Shown here: piece after piece, positions 26,667-35,124 of the stretch
Layout of the letters: every line of letters begins with the position of its first letter
Position numbering within the stretch: the stretch's first letter is position 1
DNA from: Flagellimonas sp. CMM7
GTDB taxonomy: Bacteria > Bacteroidota > Bacteroidia > Flavobacteriales > Flavobacteriaceae
Reading direction: 5' to 3'
DNA: 64,000 bases
Assembly (NCBI RefSeq): GCF_021390195.1
Contig: NZ_CP090003.1
Coordinates: 62,001 to 126,000 of the forward strand
The notes under the pieces: generated by a model
What the model saw: only the letters and a program-made list of their open reading frames with translations
Databases searched by the model: none
What the model was told of the DNA's origin: nothing
Program-made: the position numbers and the translations under genes

Positions 26667-28294
26667 TGTACTTGCTGATAGAAATAATGAATAGTAGTAC
26701 CGTCCGCCTGAACCTCAAAATATGCCTTGAAATAGGTATCATCTGCCCAAGCTGTTGTCCCTGTCAATTGAACAAATGTCAATCCTGTTCCAGAATATGT
26801 TGGCGCTCCCGATTGGTCTAGATAGATTATCGCTAGATCTCCAGGGTCAGCATTGGAAAAGGTAAAGGCGTTTGAATCCACTGCCCTATCATCCAACATC
26901 TGAAAATATTCAAGGTCTATCGCTGTTCCCGTAACTACCTCTGCTGGGGGTGCATCTGGAATGACAACAAAAGTATTTGCCGGAGCCGTTCCACCGTCCG
27001 TGTCAAATCCCGCCTGTGTCTGGAAATAGGTATTTTTAAAAGAAGTTCCCCCTGTTACCCCTGTAATGTCCGATTCTATAAGCTCACCTCCTCCATCTTT
27101 CATAAAAGAGTTCGCTGTGAATACCCCATCATAGTCCGCGCCTCCAGCATCCGCTAATATCAGCCAATCGTTTACCCCTGCATTTGAATTCTTAAAGCCA
27201 AGTCCAGGAATCGCAAGCCCTTTGGAATAGGTGAATTGTGCATTTGAAGAAGCATCGTCGAAAGTCTTGAAATTCAAAATAGCAATTTCATTTGCTGTAT
27301 TTGTCCCCCTTACTTCCAATTGGCTCTGGAAGTCGTTTTCAGTTCCCGCGAAATAATATGCCGCAGATTGATCTAGCTCATTTGGCCCTACTGCGTCAGC
27401 ATCAATGTTCCATGTAGCCCCGCTTCCACTTACTGTAATATCTCCTTTGTCTCCATCAGTTACTCCTGAGCCTCCAATACCTGCAATAGCCGCGTCTACA
27501 TCTACTTTTCTTGCAACGTCATTATCACTATTATAATTTAAGTCAAATAGATAATCAGTTACTCCTACTGTAGACTCCATGCTTAAAGAAGCAGCATTTG
27601 CAGTCAAGTTAAGAGTTGTCCTGCTAGAGCCAGCTACACCCCCAAATAAATCAGCACTTCCATTTTGACTATCTATCTGTATGGCAGCCCCTCCATTTGT
27701 GCCAAGCACAAAATCAGATGTAATGGTGTTGTTTCCTTGTTGTATAACTCCAGATAATGAAGTTAATATCTCATTACCATTAAATAAAAGATTTGTGTCT
27801 GTTGCAGTTAGGGGTCTATCCGCTCCATTTGGTATAAAAATTATACTTGCTTGTCCGGTAGGGTCGCCTCCAGAAGTTATTTCTGTTCGGGAATTAACCC
27901 CAGTCAGGTATCCAGGTAAGGTTACACCCCCATTTTGCAGATTAGTTGACCCTGAACTATTTAATATTCCTGTTGTTGTGAGGTTTCCAATATTGCTTAT
28001 ATTAAATCCTTGACCATCCAGATCACTACCTAATTGAGGAGTAACATCTTCTACAATATTTGAGATACCTCCCCCTCCCCCCGCTCCAAGGTCTACCCAT
28101 ATAGTGCCGTTGTAGTAATAAATTGTATTTGTAGTATTATCACCATAAAGAAAACCCTCAGTAGGGCTTGATGGAGCTCCTTGTGGAGTAAATATCACCC
28201 TGTCTACAATTGGTTTTTGGGCTGATATGGTTAATGTAAACAAGACTAATAAAAGACTAATCTTGTACTTTGTATATTGTCTCGCCTTTTTCAT
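26663..28294 (-). CDS. Tail fibre-like protein with signal peptide
   Basis: About 543 residues from the ATG at 28294 (alternative starts: ATG 28306, GTG 28324). The N-terminus is basic then hydrophobic (KISLLLVLFTLTISAQ), a convincing Sec signal. The body is glycine-, asparagine- and threonine-rich, with short fibre-like beta repeats (GFNISNIGNLTTTGILNSSG) and a DLGAGGGGG linker. A C-terminal globular part ends TTIHYFYQQVQ. Virion receptor-binding fibres normally lack signal peptides, so export is odd. Coupled by ATGA to the carbohydrate-binding-like gene. Confidence 0.6.
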   Translation of the reverse strand: MKKARQYTKYKISLLLVLFTLTISAQKPIVDRVIFTPQGAPSSPTEGFLYGDNTTNTIYYYNGTIWVDLGAGGGGGISNIVEDVTPQLGSDLDGQGFNISNIGNLTTTGILNSSGSTNLQNGGVTLPGYLTGVNSRTEITSGGDPTGQASIIFIPNGADRPLTATDTNLLFNGNEILTSLSGVIQQGNNTITSDFVLGTNGGAAIQIDSQNGSADLFGGVAGSSRTTLNLTANAASLSMESTVGVTDYLFDLNYNSDNDVARKVDVDAAIAGIGGSGVTDGDKGDITVSGSGATWNIDADAVGPNELDQSAAYYFAGTENDFQSQLEVRGTNTANEIAILNFKTFDDASSNAQFTYSKGLAIPGLGFKNSNAGVNDWLILADAGGADYDGVFTANSFMKDGGGELIESDITGVTGGTSFKNTYFQTQAGFDTDGGTAPANTFVVIPDAPPAEVVTGTAIDLEYFQMLDDRAVDSNAFTFSNADPGDLAIIYLDQSGAPTYSGTGLTFVQLTGTTAWADDTYFKAYFEVQADGTTIHYFYQQVQ

Positions 28295-28385
28295 TTTTAA
28301 TTTCATTTCCTTTAATTTTTCCACTTCTATATGTTCTTATCAAAGCCCAAATACTAATAACTAAACTTATTCCTCCTAATATCAT
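28257..28385 (-). CDS. 42-aa membrane microprotein between fibre genes
   Basis: The ATG overlaps the stop of the upstream fibre gene (ATGA at 28382-28385), the coupling seen throughout this operon. The product starts MILGGISLVISIWALI, one membrane helix, followed by a charged tail (RSGKIKGNEIKNEKGE). It overlaps the beginning of the next fibre gene in another frame. Function unknown. Confidence 0.6.
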   Translation of the reverse strand: MILGGISLVISIWALIRTYRSGKIKGNEIKNEKGETIYKVQD

Positions 28386-29059
28386 ACTCCAGAATTTATT
28401 GCGTAATCCTTAACCCCTGCCACTTGCTTAAAAGCAACGAAAGAGTCGCCCTCCCATCCAAATCCCTTGTCATCGTTTTCAATTGTATTGTTATCTGAAT
28501 TAGCAGGGTCTTTATCTACAATAAATCCATCAATTTTAAGTACCGTATATGCAGATAGATCAACAGTTAAATCACTTCCTCCAGTTATGCCTAGTGTTAA
28601 TATCCCTGTATTAGGATCAAATGAAATTGAAGTGACCGTAACCGCGTCAACAGCTATAGTTATGTTTTGAGGGTCTGTTGCATCTATTGTCACACCACCA
28701 GCATCACTTATTGTTTGAATAGCTGAATCCGCTGCAGCCCCTTGTGCAGCCGTTGCAAATGCCGTGGATGCTGATTGTGCTGCTGTACCTAGACCTAAAT
28801 TTGTTCTAGCAACCGAAGCGTCAAGTAAATCGTTAAGATTATTGGATGACAATAAATCACCACCGCCAGGAGCAGATATTAATTCAAACCCAGTACCATC
28901 GCCTTTTACTGCGAGTATTTGACCAGCAACCAAAGCATCGAAAACATATTTGCCATATATCTCAGCAAACATGTTCTTGGCCTTATCAAAGCTTTCCCTA
29001 ACCTTTTCTGAGGAAGGATCAAAATCAAATGTGCCGTTATTAATTATTTCTAATCCCAT
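28382..29059 (-). CDS. Tail fibre protein
   Basis: 225 residues. It contains the fibre motif LNDLLDASVARTNLGLGTAA, widespread in phage tail fibres, followed by alanine-rich and beta-rich stretches (VTSISFDPNTGILTLGITGG). No signal peptide. Its start abuts the stop codon of the structural paralog upstream. Expected to be part of the adsorption apparatus. Confidence 0.7.
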   Translation of the reverse strand: MGLEIINNGTFDFDPSSEKVRESFDKAKNMFAEIYGKYVFDALVAGQILAVKGDGTGFELISAPGGGDLLSSNNLNDLLDASVARTNLGLGTAAQSASTAFATAAQGAAADSAIQTISDAGGVTIDATDPQNITIAVDAVTVTSISFDPNTGILTLGITGGSDLTVDLSAYTVLKIDGFIVDKDPANSDNNTIENDDKGFGWEGDSFVAFKQVAGVKDYAINSGV

Positions 29060-29703
29060 TACACGCTACTTGTTAAGTATCCCACACTACTAGGCCTGCC
29101 AGAGCTACTTAGAAAGCTTGGTGGGACAACCTCATTAATAATTGTTTTACAGGAACTAACCAGATCACCTATAGATGACGGCTTACCACTAGAGGATAAA
29201 AGACATCCTGTCAACACTCCCTCGGTAAAGAATCCAGAATCTGGCAGATAATCCACAAATGGCGCTTGGAATTGCTCTTGTCCTTTTAGAGTGATTTCAT
29301 ATCCATTGAAATCAGACTTCCCGCTTCCAGATTTAGCTTGAATTTCTATATCCAACCCATTCTCCAATCCATAAACCTTGTTTTTAGCCTTCCAATCGAC
29401 AACAACCGCCCTTAACCTACTTTTCATAAGTAATGAAAGATTTGATATAGTGGATGCGTCTTGCTGCGACATTCTAAAACTTACCGTTTGATCGTAAAAA
29501 TCACCGTTCAAGCTTTCATATGCATCTTTATTATTCCCTTGGTATTCAAACAACAGTGTTGTAGGGAAGGAAGTCAACTTCATTGTTTTCCTACCAACCA
29601 TAAGCTTATTGGGGTATTGCACATATTCCGTTAGATATATGCGCTTTAAACCTCCGAGATTATTTTTACAAGGCTCCTTTCTTCCTGTTGTTAAGTCGCT
29701 CAT
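29059..29703 (-). CDS. Phage structural protein, second tail-tube-like paralog
   Basis: 214 residues. The N-terminal part begins SDLTTGRKEPCKNNLGGLK and is clearly related to the protein encoded at 32404-32940. Shared features are the GR.EPCK...GGLK start, YGLENG and DFNGYEITL. It adds a C-terminal extension holding two copies of a short repeat (LSSSGKPSSIGDLVSS and LSSSGRPSSVGYLTSS) that is absent from the paralog. Probably a specialised tube or tube-tip subunit connected to fibres. The role is inferred. Confidence 0.55.
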   Translation of the reverse strand: MSDLTTGRKEPCKNNLGGLKRIYLTEYVQYPNKLMVGRKTMKLTSFPTTLLFEYQGNNKDAYESLNGDFYDQTVSFRMSQQDASTISNLSLLMKSRLRAVVVDWKAKNKVYGLENGLDIEIQAKSGSGKSDFNGYEITLKGQEQFQAPFVDYLPDSGFFTEGVLTGCLLSSSGKPSSIGDLVSSCKTIINEVVPPSFLSSSGRPSSVGYLTSSV

Positions 29704-29773
29704 TCTCTTTTTTTAAGTAAGCTTCAAGTATCTTTCTTGGCTTACGCTTCATTTTTCGTTTACTTTCCTTCAT
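29666..29773 (-). CDS. Possible 35-aa basic peptide
   Basis: The ATG at 29773 overlaps the end of the head-tail gene and the ORF fills the 56-bp gap before the next structural gene, overlapping its start by 38 bp. Very basic (MKESKRKMKRKPRKILEAYL). Supported only by position and ORF integrity. Confidence 0.3.
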   Translation of the reverse strand: MKESKRKMKRKPRKILEAYLKKENERLNNRKKGAL

Positions 29774-30341
29774 CGTATCTGATGTCCCGATATATTTCTT
29801 GTTCTGCGTTTGTTGTTCCATGACTGATGTTTCCCAGAAACCAGCCTCCAAAAGTGTTTACTTCTTTGTCTGGTTTTTGATCGTATGGATTGTCTTGGCT
29901 ACTCGTATACTCTGGTATGTCAGAATTTTTATCACATAGGTATCTTTGTAACCTCTCGATATATACATCCGCTTTAGAGCGTTGTTTATTAGCAAGAAAA
30001 TCAACCTCGCTTTTGTTTATTGCAGAGCCATTTTCAGGTTGGTGTTTGAAAACCCCTCCATTTGCAACATTATAACTTGCTATCATGATATATTCAGCAG
30101 CAACAGTATGTATAAGGATTGGTTTGATATAGTCTTCGTGAATTGTCAGATAAAGACCGGCTAATGAATCACCCTCAAAATCAGTGAGTATTTTGTTGTA
30201 TAATTTTGTACCTAATATTGGCTCAATAACAAAGACCTGGGATTCCTTAATGACACTTACATAAGAATCAATGTCAATATTTCCACCTAAAGGACTTCCT
30301 TTTACTAAATCAACAGGTTTTATAAGTAGTATTGTAGCCAT
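29760..30341 (-). CDS. Head-tail connector-like protein (DUF6712-like)
   Basis: 193 residues with the pattern of Bacteroidota phage DUF6712-type proteins: a start rich in hydrophobic residues (ATILLIKPVDLVKGSPLGG), IEPILGTKLYNKILTDFEG, then a helical domain (IKPILIHTVAAEYIMIASY). It follows the portal gene directly (1-bp overlap). This position and fold pattern suit a head-completion or connector adaptor. Confidence 0.55.
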   Translation of the reverse strand: MATILLIKPVDLVKGSPLGGNIDIDSYVSVIKESQVFVIEPILGTKLYNKILTDFEGDSLAGLYLTIHEDYIKPILIHTVAAEYIMIASYNVANGGVFKHQPENGSAINKSEVDFLANKQRSKADVYIERLQRYLCDKNSDIPEYTSSQDNPYDQKPDKEVNTFGGWFLGNISHGTTNAEQEIYRDIRYDEGK

Positions 30342-32077
30342 TATCTATATCCGTTATTAGGCATATCGATAGGCCTTGTTGATACTTGAGGGGCGTTTAC
30401 CGTCCTATCCCCTCTTCTTCTAGCTTCTGCAGTGCTAATCACCTCCGCTAACGGTGATTTTACATCTACATCATTTTCTCTTCCCCTCTTAACAAAGGTT
30501 TTTCTTAGCCATTTATGCTTACAGTTTGGCCCACCTTTATAAAGCCAAATGGAATACGTTGCAGAACCTCCAACTCCAAACCCTGTATTGACCGGAAAAG
30601 CTCCCATTCTAATTATATCCTCTTTACGATATAATTTATTTGCTGACATCATCTTTCTGCAAAACTCCCTTTGTGGCGACTTGCTTCCGTCATATTGATA
30701 TCTTATCTTGAACTTGTTGGAATCCTGTTCGCTCTTGGCATTTGGCCTTGCAGTTCCTGTGGAGGCCAATTCTAAAATTGAATCCATCTGATCATCTAAT
30801 AGATAATCAACTTCTTGGGTAAGTACACAAACCCAATCTTCGTCATCTTCCTCACCAATTTCAATTAATTCATCAGCTCTTATTGATAACGTCTCTTCAT
30901 GTTCACTTTGTTGACTTGCCTCGACTACAAGACTTTTATTTTGCGCTACAGAATTCAAATTGTCATCTAAAACCTCGGCTTTTTTATCTTCCTTTTCCTC
31001 ATCATCCTCTAATGGTATGAATACCAATGGAGAGCCGATGTTATTTACCATCACTATCTCCTGTAGGACTTCAAGAATCTGGTTTTGTTTTGGTCTTGTA
31101 ACCGTCTCATGTAACAATGCTGTTGATTCTCTTAGTTCATTTGCATTGTTGCCAAGTCCAGAATTGTCCTTTATCCCAAAAAGCATGGGAGAAGTGACCC
31201 TATGAGCGACCATAATCTGCTGTCTGGCAATCTCAGCCCATAATTGCCATTCTTCATGAGATGTATTCTGTGGTATGGTCGTAACTGTTGGTGCTGTTTC
31301 TGTTGAATTATTGAATGATATTATAATTTTACCAGCATTATTGCTTCCTGAAAGTTTTCTTTTGACTTTTGATTCCAGTAATTCTTTTTGTTCATCATCA
31401 GCAGGAGCACCCTCATTGAAATTGATAATATATCCGGCACTTAGACCGTTCATAATATGGTTGACGCTAAAATTTGCTATTTCCTCTTCTAAAACAGCGT
31501 ATTGTAGTCCTGCTAAATATGGAGGGTCGGCATAATAATCTTTCCCTGCCTTATATGGTCTGATCTCAAATATTTCAATATCCTCTTTTGATGTTCCAAA
31601 TGTGGGATGTGGTTCGGGTTTTATTATGTTTGATTTTTTCCAATCAGGACAGAACCAATAAATATCAATTTCCCCTTTATCGTTTGTTTTATTAGGAGCA
31701 ACACATTTTCTTTCTAAATGTTCAATCTTAGCAATAGTTCTTTTTGAGCCTTTTGAATACCTAACTTGGCCTACAGAAGACCCAAACATTGCAAAATCAG
31801 AAACAATCTTTCTTATTTCCTTTGGGTTTAGGATTGAAAGTAATTTCAATAACTCAGGGGCATTGCTTTTAGAGTTAATTATACTTAGCCCTTTACCAAG
31901 AATCCTATCAGCGTAAGCATCAATAATTGCAGCATTGGTAGGGCTACCGTTGTATCTATCCAATATGTAGTCCCAGAAATAGTTGTTCTTGCCATTCAAT
32001 ACCCAATCCTTGTTCATTTCCTCGGAAATTACAGGCTTGATGTATTTTGACATCTCTATTACTATAGGGCTGCTCAT
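30341..32077 (-). CDS. Phage portal protein
   Basis: 578 residues. The helical core has portal-type features: IIDAYADRILGKG, FAMFGSSVGQVRYSKGS, NFSVNHIMNGLSAGYIINF and ARQQIMVAHRVTSPMLFGI. An acidic stretch (EDDEEKEDKKAE) precedes a C-terminal domain of about 130 residues containing QREFCRKMMSANKLYR and a GGPNCKHKWLRK motif. That domain is an extension beyond the portal core and may assist head morphogenesis. It forms the dodecameric DNA entry channel of the head. The gene overlaps the 99-aa protein gene by 4 bp. Confidence 0.8.
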   Translation of the reverse strand: MSSPIVIEMSKYIKPVISEEMNKDWVLNGKNNYFWDYILDRYNGSPTNAAIIDAYADRILGKGLSIINSKSNAPELLKLLSILNPKEIRKIVSDFAMFGSSVGQVRYSKGSKRTIAKIEHLERKCVAPNKTNDKGEIDIYWFCPDWKKSNIIKPEPHPTFGTSKEDIEIFEIRPYKAGKDYYADPPYLAGLQYAVLEEEIANFSVNHIMNGLSAGYIINFNEGAPADDEQKELLESKVKRKLSGSNNAGKIIISFNNSTETAPTVTTIPQNTSHEEWQLWAEIARQQIMVAHRVTSPMLFGIKDNSGLGNNANELRESTALLHETVTRPKQNQILEVLQEIVMVNNIGSPLVFIPLEDDEEKEDKKAEVLDDNLNSVAQNKSLVVEASQQSEHEETLSIRADELIEIGEEDDEDWVCVLTQEVDYLLDDQMDSILELASTGTARPNAKSEQDSNKFKIRYQYDGSKSPQREFCRKMMSANKLYRKEDIIRMGAFPVNTGFGVGGSATYSIWLYKGGPNCKHKWLRKTFVKRGRENDVDVKSPLAEVISTAEARRRGDRTVNAPQVSTRPIDMPNNGYR

Positions 32078-32373
32078 GCGGTCAAAATATCGTTGTTGGA
32101 CTTGTATTTTTCAGGGGGTTGACTTGTCACAAAAGCTTTGCCCCTCCATATATCCCCATTGTCATCATTAACCTTTACTTCGTATGATTCACCCTCTTCA
32201 AATTGGTGGATGACGTTCAAAATCAAAAAACCGTTGCTATAAACACCTGTAAGGGGATATGTAACAACGGAATCCGTTATTTCTTTTCGCAAAACCAAGT
32301 CAACATTGTAACTCTTTCTTCTTGGCCTTACTCTTAACTCTTGCGTAGTTGATACTGGCAAAAACACCTTCAT
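32074..32373 (-). CDS. Hypothetical beta-rich structural protein (99 aa)
   Basis: All-beta pattern with alternating hydrophobic residues (YPLTGVYSNGFLILNVIHQF, YEVKVNDDNGDIW), resembling an Ig-like or decoration domain. No family recognised. Lies between the tube-like and portal genes and overlaps the portal start by ATGA, so it is expressed with head-tail genes. Confidence 0.65.
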   Translation of the reverse strand: MKVFLPVSTTQELRVRPRRKSYNVDLVLRKEITDSVVTYPLTGVYSNGFLILNVIHQFEEGESYEVKVNDDNGDIWRGKAFVTSQPPEKYKSNNDILTA

Positions 32374-32403
32374 ACAACTATAACACTAAAACGTATTTTT
32401 TGT

Positions 32404-32940
32404 TTACGGATTAATATTGGTTGCACTTACCAAAGCTTCTAATGCTGTAACTGTCGCAGAATCAAGAATAGGGGCCATTTCACCCTCCAAGGAAGTAAAT
32501 GTCAGATCATATCCATTGAAGTCTGCTCTCGCTGCACCGGACTGTATATTTGAAGCTGTTAGATCCATACCCTCGCTAAGACCATATACTTTGTATACAT
32601 TATTTCTATCCTGTACTGCGATTATCGGTCTTGCATAGGCCATCAACTTTATTTCATTTGAGGTGGCTGCATCTTGTTTTTTCAATCGCACATTCACCGT
32701 TTGAGTGTTTACTGAAGTCCCCGCATCCTTATTGGATATCATTGATTCAGTCGCATCATTGTTTGTATCGCTCCTAAGCTCATATTTAAAGACTTCGGTA
32801 ACTCCAACTGCTATACCTGTGCCTTGGGAATCAGAAACGGTAAAAGCATTTTCTAGGTAATCTAGAAAAAAGGCATTCTTCAATCCTCCAATACTGTCCT
32901 TGCAAGGTTCAGTTCTTCCTGTTGTTAAATCACAAGCCAT
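32404..32940 (-). CDS. Tail-tube-like phage structural protein
   Basis: 178 residues. It starts ACDLTTGRTEPCKDSIGGLK, a signature common in Bacteroidota phage structural proteins, and continues with beta-rich segments (QTVNVRLKKQDAATS, YKVYGLSEGMDL, DFNGYDLTFTSLEGE). It is the first gene after the capsid terminator. A major tail tube role is plausible but not proven. A paralog with an added C-terminal repeat is encoded at 29059-29703. Confidence 0.6.
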   Translation of the reverse strand: MACDLTTGRTEPCKDSIGGLKNAFFLDYLENAFTVSDSQGTGIAVGVTEVFKYELRSDTNNDATESMISNKDAGTSVNTQTVNVRLKKQDAATSNEIKLMAYARPIIAVQDRNNVYKVYGLSEGMDLTASNIQSGAARADFNGYDLTFTSLEGEMAPILDSATVTALEALVSATNINP

Positions 32941-32953
32941 ATTATTTCATATT

Positions 32954-32985
32954 AAAAAAGCCCAACCCTAATCAGGGAAGGGCTT
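32954..32985 (-). terminator. Terminator after the major capsid gene
   Basis: The minus strand reads AAGCCCTTCCCT-GATT-AGGGTTGGGCTT with two paired blocks (GCCC/GGGC and CCCT/AGGG) and an internal TT/TT mismatch, then six T residues. It lies between the capsid gene and the tube-like gene, inside the late operon. Confidence 0.75.
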
Positions 32986-33009
32986 AATGTTGTAATTAAA
33001 TTGTTTTAT

Positions 33010-33939
33010 TTAAGCAGTGGTCAAGAACCAAACAACATCTTCCGAGTTGTAGTAGTTCACACCAGCATTATATACCATCTTTCCTCTAACCTGTCCAGTT
33101 AAAAGACCTATCTCATCCTCATCTACAATGGCGACCTGGTTATGATCTCCTAAAAGACCCGTTCCAAACACTAAGTTTTTAGCTTCGTAGATAACAATTG
33201 TATTGTCTGGTAATCCATTAACCACATCAACAGTATATCTACCATAAACAAATTGGGTATTTGCGTTTCCACCCAAGCCATTAGTGATTCCTGATTCAAC
33301 CAATGTTTTTGAATATGCATCGGCTACATCAGGCGAAATGATGAATTTCAATTCTTTTCTTCTCAAAGCTACTGGTATAGCTGCTGTTGCTATATCAAAG
33401 TGTGACAATACATTTGCTTTAGTGGTTGCTGCTGCAACGGAAGTAATCCCATTACCAACTTTAACCACTGCTGCGTCTGCTGCAAACTGGGTAAGAAATC
33501 CATCCCATTCATCGGTATTTGTGTCATCCCCGTTCCAAATCAAGCCGTCTGTTCTTTGAGCTGTTTCAGCTAGAACTTCAGCCAATATTGCATCTTGAAT
33601 GTCGCTAGCCATATTAGGGTTAGCTGCACTATCGCCAATTAGGTCACTTGACCAAGTAGCTCTGAAATCTTCTTTACAGACATCAAAATCATTCTTCAAT
33701 TTTACAGGCTGCAATACCCTTTCATCCAAAACAATCGCACCTGCAGGAGTGTGTCCACATGAATAAGCGGTTGTCCCATCTGTGTAGCGAATTCTGCGCA
33801 AGTTCAATTTATGGTTAACGTTTTGGGCAACTGTCACCAATCCTTTAGAGATTGTATCGGCCTCTTTAAAAGAAGCCCCAATGATCGCCCCTGCTTCCTT
33901 ACCTTCGTAATTACTTGTTACTGTTGTAGTAGTAGGCAT
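33010..33939 (-). CDS. Major capsid protein (HK97-like)
   Basis: 309 residues. It directly follows the protease/scaffold gene and shows the expected mix of N-arm (IIGASFKEADTISKG), E-loop/spine region, P-domain helices (DAILAEVLAETAQRTDGLIW) and A-domain strands (LRRKELKFIISPDVADAYSKT, TIVIYEAKNLVFGTGLLGD). Size and position fit an HK97-fold shell protein. A terminator follows at once, as often seen for this highly expressed gene. Confidence 0.8.
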   Translation of the reverse strand: MPTTTTVTSNYEGKEAGAIIGASFKEADTISKGLVTVAQNVNHKLNLRRIRYTDGTTAYSCGHTPAGAIVLDERVLQPVKLKNDFDVCKEDFRATWSSDLIGDSAANPNMASDIQDAILAEVLAETAQRTDGLIWNGDDTNTDEWDGFLTQFAADAAVVKVGNGITSVAAATTKANVLSHFDIATAAIPVALRRKELKFIISPDVADAYSKTLVESGITNGLGGNANTQFVYGRYTVDVVNGLPDNTIVIYEAKNLVFGTGLLGDHNQVAIVDEDEIGLLTGQVRGKMVYNAGVNYYNSEDVVWFLTTA

Positions 33940-33941
33940 AA

Positions 33942-35069
33942 TTAATTTCTATTTCGGGCTTCTAAAGCCACATTTAACAATCTTTGTTTTGCGTTTTTAG
34001 GTTCCGCCACCTTTAATACTGTCTTCACTATTTTATCAGCAGCAGGCTCTTTTTCTAACTTAGCCTCCAACTCTTGATTTTTCTTTTTCTCAGCTTCTAA
34101 TTGAGTTTTAAATCCTTGCTCCATTTTTGAGAACCTATCCTCAAATGACTTTTCCATTTTGGCCATCTCTGACTTGAAGATTTTAGCCATCTCAATAGCA
34201 CTTTCCTCAACATCATTCTTAGCTTCCTCTTTTACTTCTACCTTCGGTTCCTCGATAGGAGTTTCAGCTACAAGCCCATTGCTATCAACATGTAACATAT
34301 CACCGCTTTCCAATTCATGTGAACCTTCTGGCATTGGGAATTTTTCTTCCTTGTCCTCGGATAGACCAAAAACAGGTTTACCAACCTCCGGTGCATCCCC
34401 TTCAAATTCAACTATGGATTTACCATCACTTAATTTTAATTGACCCATTTTAACTTCTGCCTTTTTGTCCTCTTCTTTAATGAAGAATTCTTTTAAGGCC
34501 GTTAAAATGTTGTCCTTTAGATTACTCTTATCTACCATTTCATTTTTATTTAAGTTGACCTCTTTTAGACTGAACAAACCATCTATTGAGAATCCGTTTA
34601 ACTCACCTTTTTTTGCTGCTTCCCATGCTTCTTCATTTTCAACTTTCATCATGGTAACCCATGTTCCTTTTTCATAAGTTTTACCCAGTGCAGTAGATTT
34701 ATCTTTTTCAGGATCTTCTACTATCCAGCTTTGCACAACAGAAACACCTTCAAGTTTTACCTCATGGTTAACACTTGAATTGTTCTGGAATCCGTTTTTA
34801 AGGAATGAATGCGCGCAGGCTTCTATAGTGGATTCTGGAAAGGTTATGTAGAACTCCTCACCATCAATATTTCGATAAACTTTCTTGTTTGGGATAAGCG
34901 CAGCTCCTAGAAGAAGTCTTTTTTCGTCGTCAACTGCTGAAAATTGGATTTCTTTTGGATGTTCCTCTAAAGCAACCCACATATCCTCCATTGCTGGATT
35001 CTCAACACATGATAAGGCGTAGACACCCTTATCATTTTTTTCATCAAACACGACTTCGTATGTCCTCAT
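33942..35069 (-). CDS. Prohead protease (XkdF-like) fused to scaffold
   Basis: 375 residues. The N-terminal 160 residues (VYALSCVENPAMEDMWVAL, FSAVDDEKRLLLGAALIPN, GFQNNSSVNHEV, NGFSIDGLFSL) match the XkdF-type phage protease. The C-terminal half is acidic and then a lysine/glutamate coiled coil (EMAKMEKSFEDRFSKMEQGF), as in scaffolds. Protease and scaffold are thus one polypeptide, placed just before the capsid gene. Confidence 0.78.
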   Translation of the reverse strand: MRTYEVVFDEKNDKGVYALSCVENPAMEDMWVALEEHPKEIQFSAVDDEKRLLLGAALIPNKKVYRNIDGEEFYITFPESTIEACAHSFLKNGFQNNSSVNHEVKLEGVSVVQSWIVEDPEKDKSTALGKTYEKGTWVTMMKVENEEAWEAAKKGELNGFSIDGLFSLKEVNLNKNEMVDKSNLKDNILTALKEFFIKEEDKKAEVKMGQLKLSDGKSIVEFEGDAPEVGKPVFGLSEDKEEKFPMPEGSHELESGDMLHVDSNGLVAETPIEEPKVEVKEEAKNDVEESAIEMAKIFKSEMAKMEKSFEDRFSKMEQGFKTQLEAEKKKNQELEAKLEKEPAADKIVKTVLKVAEPKNAKQRLLNVALEARNRN

Positions 35070-35124
35070 GTAAAATGAACACAGATGAATTGATTGTGTT
35101 TAGTTTTAAAGTGTAACTATTTGA

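Noticed and set aside
29666..29851. Long 61-codon version of the small basic ORF
   Set aside because: The first 26 codons overlap the connector gene. Only the shorter form from 29773 is plausible, at low confidence.
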